Shown: positions 51,314 to 55,022 of the stretch, one piece after another | Position numbering within the stretch: position 1 is the stretch's first letter | Layout of the letters: each line of letters begins with the position of its first letter | Assembly (NCBI GenBank): GCA_001789205.1 | Contig: MFYT01000037.1 | Coordinates: 1 to 55,022 of the forward strand | Length of the DNA: 55,022 nt | Direction of reading: 5' to 3' | From: Candidatus Raymondbacteria bacterium RIFOXYA2_FULL_49_16 | Lineage (GTDB): Bacteria > Fibrobacterota > OXYB2-FULL-49-7 > XYB2-FULL-49-35 | Program-made: the position numbers and the translations under genes | Notes under the pieces: generated by a model | Seen by the model: only the letters and a program-made list of their open reading frames with translations | What the model was told of the DNA's origin: nothing | The model's database searches: none

Positions 51314-53158
51314 TTATTTAATTAAGGTTATCCGCTTTGTAAAAACCCGTCCATTACCCATCGCTTTGATAATGTATGTGCCGGAAGTAAGGCCATTTGC
51401 GTCAAACACGATAGCCCGATTGCCGGTATTGGATATCTGGAAGTGCCGCAACAGCACCCCCTGAATGCTGTAAACACCTATCGCACAGCCTTTAAAAATA
51501 TCCGAATGAAGCGCATTCAGTCCGGAGATAGTAATAACGGTTGATGGATTGAATGGGTTGGGAGATGCGGATATTGAAAAATCATGGTTTTCTACCTGTC
51601 GTTCTGTTGTTGTTGCCGGCGCTTCGTTAAGTATGGGGACTTCCAAAAAGGTAAATGCACCTACGCCTAATGTACTCTTTATGCAGGGACCATCGTCGTA
51701 TGGTATAACCGTATCTGCATCATGGTAAATGCCATTGGTGATGTACGAAACATACGATGCATTCGACGCTTCTTTCAACCTTAACACTATTCTGGTTCTA
51801 TCAAGGACATACCCGGAATCAACAACCATTGAGTCACCATGCAATTCCGTATGATAAAAATCCGATACGCCTTCGGATATAATCTGAGAAGTATCCAGCA
51901 GATAGAAATAATCTTTAAGGAACCTGCCTAGAGAGTCGTTCTGCCATATCACCGGTTGAGAAAACTCAATGACGATCTCATCATGAGCTTCGGAACGGTA
52001 CCACGCCCGCAGCACATCTGGAGGAACCACCCCCTCTTTATTGGAACCGTAAAAATCATGGGCAAGAAGATCGCCCACCCATTGCCCCATTTGCAGATAT
52101 CCGGATGGAGTGAAATGGGCGAGGACATGACCCGTAAGCCCGATCTCCGGAATCGCCGCTACATCAGCATACTGTCCCGGAATACGGCGTTGTATTTCAC
52201 GGATCACTTCGTTGTTGCTGCTTCCGCTCCCGCTCGGATGAAGCTGAAACAGATAACAGTGTTTGAAACCAAATACATCCTTCCAGGCTTGGTAAAGTTT
52301 ATCAAAGGTGGCCGCATAGGTCTGATATCTAAGATCACTACCAGCATCGGCCTCACCCTGGTTCCAGAACAGGGCTTTAAGCTTATGAGCAAGCCTTGCT
52401 TTTCCCACACGATATTTTAATCTTCCAAACAGTCCCGCATTACCGAACAGAGTGTCTGGATTTGTCGAATCAGGCACGAATAATTCGATCTGCCCACCCG
52501 AACGGCCCCCGTTGATGACCGCAATCGGAACTTGAGCACTCTCCATAAGCACCTCTGCCATTCGGAGCCCCCAGACACCCACATAGCAATGCGAACCTGG
52601 GATGCCAGGTGATCTGGATTGCGCCACTCCCCAGAACGTATCGGCTATCATAGGCAATGGATCGGTTACATAAGAGGGTGTGCTCTCCTCGTTCCGCCAC
52701 ATTGCATCACCAAACGAGCGCACCCAGGGGTTTTGCCAATGGGCAAATCCCTCTTTGGGGTCCATGAGCACGCAGATCGAATTAGACTGACCGGTTATTG
52801 CGAATGCGTCTCCGCATACCACGCTATCGGCCTGAGCTATGGTATCATTATCAAGCAAAACGCTCACTGCATAGTTTGCCAACTCGGCATGAATCTTCAG
52901 TTTGAGAGAAAATGGCGCCGCGCCGCCACTATATTCAAGCAGCTGCGTTTCTGATGAATGAGGCTGACCCTCCCGAGCAATTGCGACCAGTATTTCCGAA
53001 TAGCCTGCTTCTAAGACTGTGCCGGCAACCTCCACCACCGCAGAGTCATCAGAATCGCGGGCATACAACTGGAGGTCTTTGGGCAGGGCGGAAAAGACAA
53101 CCTGGGCCGGTAAAACGGACCAGCAAAGAAAAAAAAGACTAACCGCCATTCTGCACAC
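51314..53158 (-). CDS. Secreted SGNH/CE6-type (sialate O-acetylesterase-like) acetylesterase with sorting tail
   Basis: 614 residues; the start codon GTG follows GGAGG by 6 bases (an ATG three codons later is poorly spaced). Signal peptide to about 24. SASA/SGNH signatures: 'DAFAITGQSNSICV' (nucleophile Ser125), 'INGGRSGG', 'ALFWNQGEADAG' (~264-272) and 'GHVLAHFTPSGY' (catalytic His near 343-347). Such enzymes remove acetyl groups from xylan or sialic acids. A second sandwich domain and the tail ('SPNPFNPSTVI', 'GVYSIQGVLLRHF', 'SGTYIIKAMG', final LIK) follow. Acetyl xylan esterase is the most likely role in this locus. Confidence 0.8.
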   Translation of the reverse strand: MCRMAVSLFFLCWSVLPAQVVFSALPKDLQLYARDSDDSAVVEVAGTVLEAGYSEILVAIAREGQPHSSETQLLEYSGGAAPFSLKLKIHAELANYAVSVLLDNDTIAQADSVVCGDAFAITGQSNSICVLMDPKEGFAHWQNPWVRSFGDAMWRNEESTPSYVTDPLPMIADTFWGVAQSRSPGIPGSHCYVGVWGLRMAEVLMESAQVPIAVINGGRSGGQIELFVPDSTNPDTLFGNAGLFGRLKYRVGKARLAHKLKALFWNQGEADAGSDLRYQTYAATFDKLYQAWKDVFGFKHCYLFQLHPSGSGSSNNEVIREIQRRIPGQYADVAAIPEIGLTGHVLAHFTPSGYLQMGQWVGDLLAHDFYGSNKEGVVPPDVLRAWYRSEAHDEIVIEFSQPVIWQNDSLGRFLKDYFYLLDTSQIISEGVSDFYHTELHGDSMVVDSGYVLDRTRIVLRLKEASNASYVSYITNGIYHDADTVIPYDDGPCIKSTLGVGAFTFLEVPILNEAPATTTERQVENHDFSISASPNPFNPSTVITISGLNALHSDIFKGCAIGVYSIQGVLLRHFQISNTGNRAIVFDANGLTSGTYIIKAMGNGRVFTKRITLIK

Positions 53159-53216
53159 AACAATCCTCCGTCAGGGTTTTTTCTTATAGTACGATTCTAA
53201 GTGCGTAGTTTCCCGG

Positions 53217-54614
53217 TCATTTCAGTAAAGTCACTCTCTTTGTAAGATGAACATTACCCGCAGTCAGCACCACAGTATATACACCTGAAGCAGCCGTTTT
53301 TCCGTTACCGCTTCTGCCATCCCAGGTAAAACTGTTCCTGAAATATTTTCCGATTTTAAACTCTTTTATGATCCTTCCCCGGCTATCGAGGATACGAAGT
53401 TCTGGAAGTTTTCCATAATGGCTGTAATAACCGGGAACAAAGCAGTTTATCTGCGTAGAGGGATTTGCCGGGTTTGGACTTATCTTCAGCTGGACGGAGC
53501 CTGAATTTATTCGGAATGATTCTGCCGCACTTGTAACCGGTGAAAGTGAGATGTAGAGCGGGCCTAAGTCAGGAATTATTTCGGCCATTACTATAATTGC
53601 ACCATTGGTATCATAAGGGGTAAGCTCCTTAACAACATTGTTCTGTGAAGCATAGACAGTCTGCCCTAACCATTCTTCGGGAACTTCTGTCTCTATGGTT
53701 AGGGGAGCATCATATAAGGAATCTATCAAGGTGTCGGTTACAGTTATGGTGATCGTATCATTACTAACCGAGGTTTCCAGATCAGCATATACTCTCTCCT
53801 GCATATAGAGCATTAGGTCTCTGAAAGTACCCACCCATAGATTATTTGAATCTACCTGTGATTTGAGCCAGTCAAGTTCCTGAATGAAAAGTTCCACAGT
53901 CGGTAGTCCGGGATTAGTATTGGAGACACCGTGCCAGTAGGCGTGCCAGAAGCCGCCCTTATTGATAGCGTTCTCAGTGACCTTGGTTTTATACCCGTCC
54001 AGCTCAGCATTATCAAAATTTCCGCGACTAATACAAAAGAAAGGGTTGGGAGAAATTGTCGTATCTAGACTCTCGGCCATCTCATAGGTAAAGCCCTTGT
54101 ATCCTCGCTCACAGGCGTCGCATCCGGGGAAGTTTGAATTACCCCGAGCATGGTCTGTTGCGATAATACCCAGGCTGTCGAGGATTGCACGGCCCTCATT
54201 AGTTCCGTAGGTGTTGGGATGGATGGCAGTTAAGACCTTATAACCGGGAATATTACGTTCTATCTCAAGGACTCCCTCACGAACATCTGTATAATAGAGT
54301 TCAACACTGTCGGTTCCGCAGTAATTCTGCGGAGGCATATGCCATTGATTTATGGTGTTGATCTCATGGCCATGATCAGCTAAAGTCTGCCATTTGCTCC
54401 ATAAATTTTTTTGAGTTGCTAAACCTGACCAGATAGCCCAGTAAGCATGGAGACCTCTGTTTGTGAGCAGAGTGTCAAGCTCTTGACCGTAATTCCAGTC
54501 AAATCCGATCGTTAGTGAGGCTTTTGCTCCGTTTTTCCAGGGTTTGATCTCTGTATCGCCGGTTGCTGAAAAACCGATTGCTATTGTAATTAAAATTAGT
54601 AAAATCGATCTCAT
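53217..54614 (-). CDS. Secreted CE4-like deacetylase paralogue B with sorting tail
   Basis: 465 residues from the ATG at 54614, chosen over 54647 because GGAG precedes it and the signal peptide (MRSILLILITIAIGFSA) starts there. Nearly the same protein as 48104: 'ASLTIGFDWNYGQEL', 'LADHGHEINTINQWH' (again one metal His replaced), 'AIHPNTYGTNEGRAIL', and the same tail with 'SRGRIIKEFKIGKYFRNSF'. The last ~250 codons are close to identical at DNA level, so duplication or gene conversion is recent. Confidence 0.75.
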   Translation of the reverse strand: MRSILLILITIAIGFSATGDTEIKPWKNGAKASLTIGFDWNYGQELDTLLTNRGLHAYWAIWSGLATQKNLWSKWQTLADHGHEINTINQWHMPPQNYCGTDSVELYYTDVREGVLEIERNIPGYKVLTAIHPNTYGTNEGRAILDSLGIIATDHARGNSNFPGCDACERGYKGFTYEMAESLDTTISPNPFFCISRGNFDNAELDGYKTKVTENAINKGGFWHAYWHGVSNTNPGLPTVELFIQELDWLKSQVDSNNLWVGTFRDLMLYMQERVYADLETSVSNDTITITVTDTLIDSLYDAPLTIETEVPEEWLGQTVYASQNNVVKELTPYDTNGAIIVMAEIIPDLGPLYISLSPVTSAAESFRINSGSVQLKISPNPANPSTQINCFVPGYYSHYGKLPELRILDSRGRIIKEFKIGKYFRNSFTWDGRSGNGKTAASGVYTVVLTAGNVHLTKRVTLLK

Positions 54615-54643
54615 TACATTTGCTCCATTTAAATTACCCAAAT

Positions 54644-54841
54644 TCAATTTTCAAGTGCAACACTCCCCAAATTCAGATTCAAAGATGTAATTCTACTTCC
54701 GTTAGATTCCGTAACTTGTTCAACAGTCCAGTTATTCCATCCATTCAGATCCAGAATTGACCTGACTACTAGAGAATCATCTGAATAGCTTTGACCATAA
54801 TTAAGCGCCGCTAAGAGCAGCAATAAAAGAAAATGTTTCAT
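54644..54841 (-). pseudogene. Truncated start of a secreted LRR-type protein
   Basis: 65 codons: a signal peptide (MKHFLLLLLLAALNYGQS), then 'DDSLVVRSILDLNGWNNWTV' and 'RITSLNLNLGSV', the classic N-terminal cap and first strand of bacterial leucine-rich-repeat proteins ('NGxNNWT...vtSLNL'). It stops after the first repeat. Without repeats or a tail it is probably a broken gene, though a short secreted peptide cannot be excluded. Confidence 0.55.
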
Positions 54842-54850
54842 CAGTCCCCA

Positions 54851-54994
54851 CTATTTAAGTAAAGTTACCCGCTTTGTCAGAACTTTGGATCCCACTGCTG
54901 CCTTGACAATATATATACCAGAGGGGTGGGGCGCGGCGTTCCATTTTAAATTGGATATTTCAGATTTTAAATTGATAAATGATGGCGTTAAATC
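54851..54994 (-). pseudogene. C-terminal sorting-tail end of a gene disrupted near the right edge
   Basis: Minus-strand codons ending in a TAG at 54851-54853 encode 'DLTPSFINLKSE', 'NLKWNAAPHPSGIYIVKAA' and a final 'TKRVTLLK', the standard tail. Reading upstream, an in-frame TAG at 54995-54997 interrupts the frame just where the tail should continue, so there is a stop, a frameshift or a sequencing error before the gene leaves the window. Confidence 0.6.
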
Positions 54995-55022
54995 CTACAT
55001 TCCGCAGATATGTTTATATATA

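Noticed and set aside
1407-54614. Calling the tails proven type IX secretion signals
   Set aside because: The tail resembles TIGR04183/FlgD-Ig domains, but no secretion components are in the window and the phylum is not proven, so only 'sorting-tail-like' is claimed.
1-55022. Search by eye for tRNA, rRNA and CRISPR arrays
   Set aside because: No cloverleaf-like, rRNA-like or regularly spaced short repeats were seen. Faint tRNAs could be missed without a tool.

Overview
The window looks like a carbohydrate-degrading, Gram-negative-type bacterium of the Fibrobacterota/FCB kind. This is an inference. Twenty intact predicted secreted proteins share one tail: an Asn-Pro-Phe-Asn-Pro-like turn, an Ig-like 'IYDxxG' strand, a Trp-Asp/Asn-Ala strand, an 'SGxYxVK' strand and a basic last residue. 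This resembles the FlgD-Ig/TIGR04183-type C-terminal sorting domain of Fibrobacterota, Ignavibacteria, Calditrichota and relatives. No rRNA, tRNA or secretion machinery is present to fix the taxonomy.

Region 1 (1-33.2 kb, all genes on the minus strand) is a polysaccharide locus. It holds a partial DNRLRE-like protein, three purple-acid-phosphatase-like phosphoesterases, a WD40-PKD protein, a cytoplasmic creatininase-family hydrolase, five GH30 enzymes plus one GH30-like divergent member, one further clan GH-A enzyme, a GH10 xylanase, a BNR/sialidase-like propeller, a CE4 deacetylase and a small tailed protein. A cytoplasmic GH2 ends the block, and a truncated copy of its C-terminus lies nearby. 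In the middle sit a one-piece transmembrane regulator (periplasmic CBM9-like domain, one membrane helix, cytoplasmic AraC domain), a STAS protein and several very small ORFs. The likely logic is extracellular debranching and cleavage of xylan-like hemicellulose, sensing in the periplasm, and intracellular completion by GH2, GH94 and the creatininase-family enzymes.

Region 2 (33.2-41.8 kb) has both strands in use: a cupin-AraC regulator divergent from GH2, a transglutaminase-like tailed protein, a pilin-like small membrane protein, a right-handed beta-helix (lyase-like) protein, a second creatininase-family enzyme and a GH94-type phosphorylase.

Region 3 (41.8-48 kb) is an accessory scar. It contains a frameshifted DUF1016 nuclease end, an IS91-like zinc-ribbon remnant, an orphan terminator, an intact PIN toxin-like gene with an overlapping 57-codon antitoxin-like gene, a sugar ABC permease fragment joined to a broken serine recombinase, a DUF1828/1829 protein, and a decayed insertion element (DUF6431 protein, broken DDE transposase, shortened ExeA/TniB-type ATPase).

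Region 4 (48-55 kb) returns to the minus-strand locus: two near-duplicate CE4-like proteins flank a large unknown tailed protein and a CE6/SGNH-like esterase. The window ends in a truncated LRR-type start and a tail-only fragment of a gene running off the right edge.
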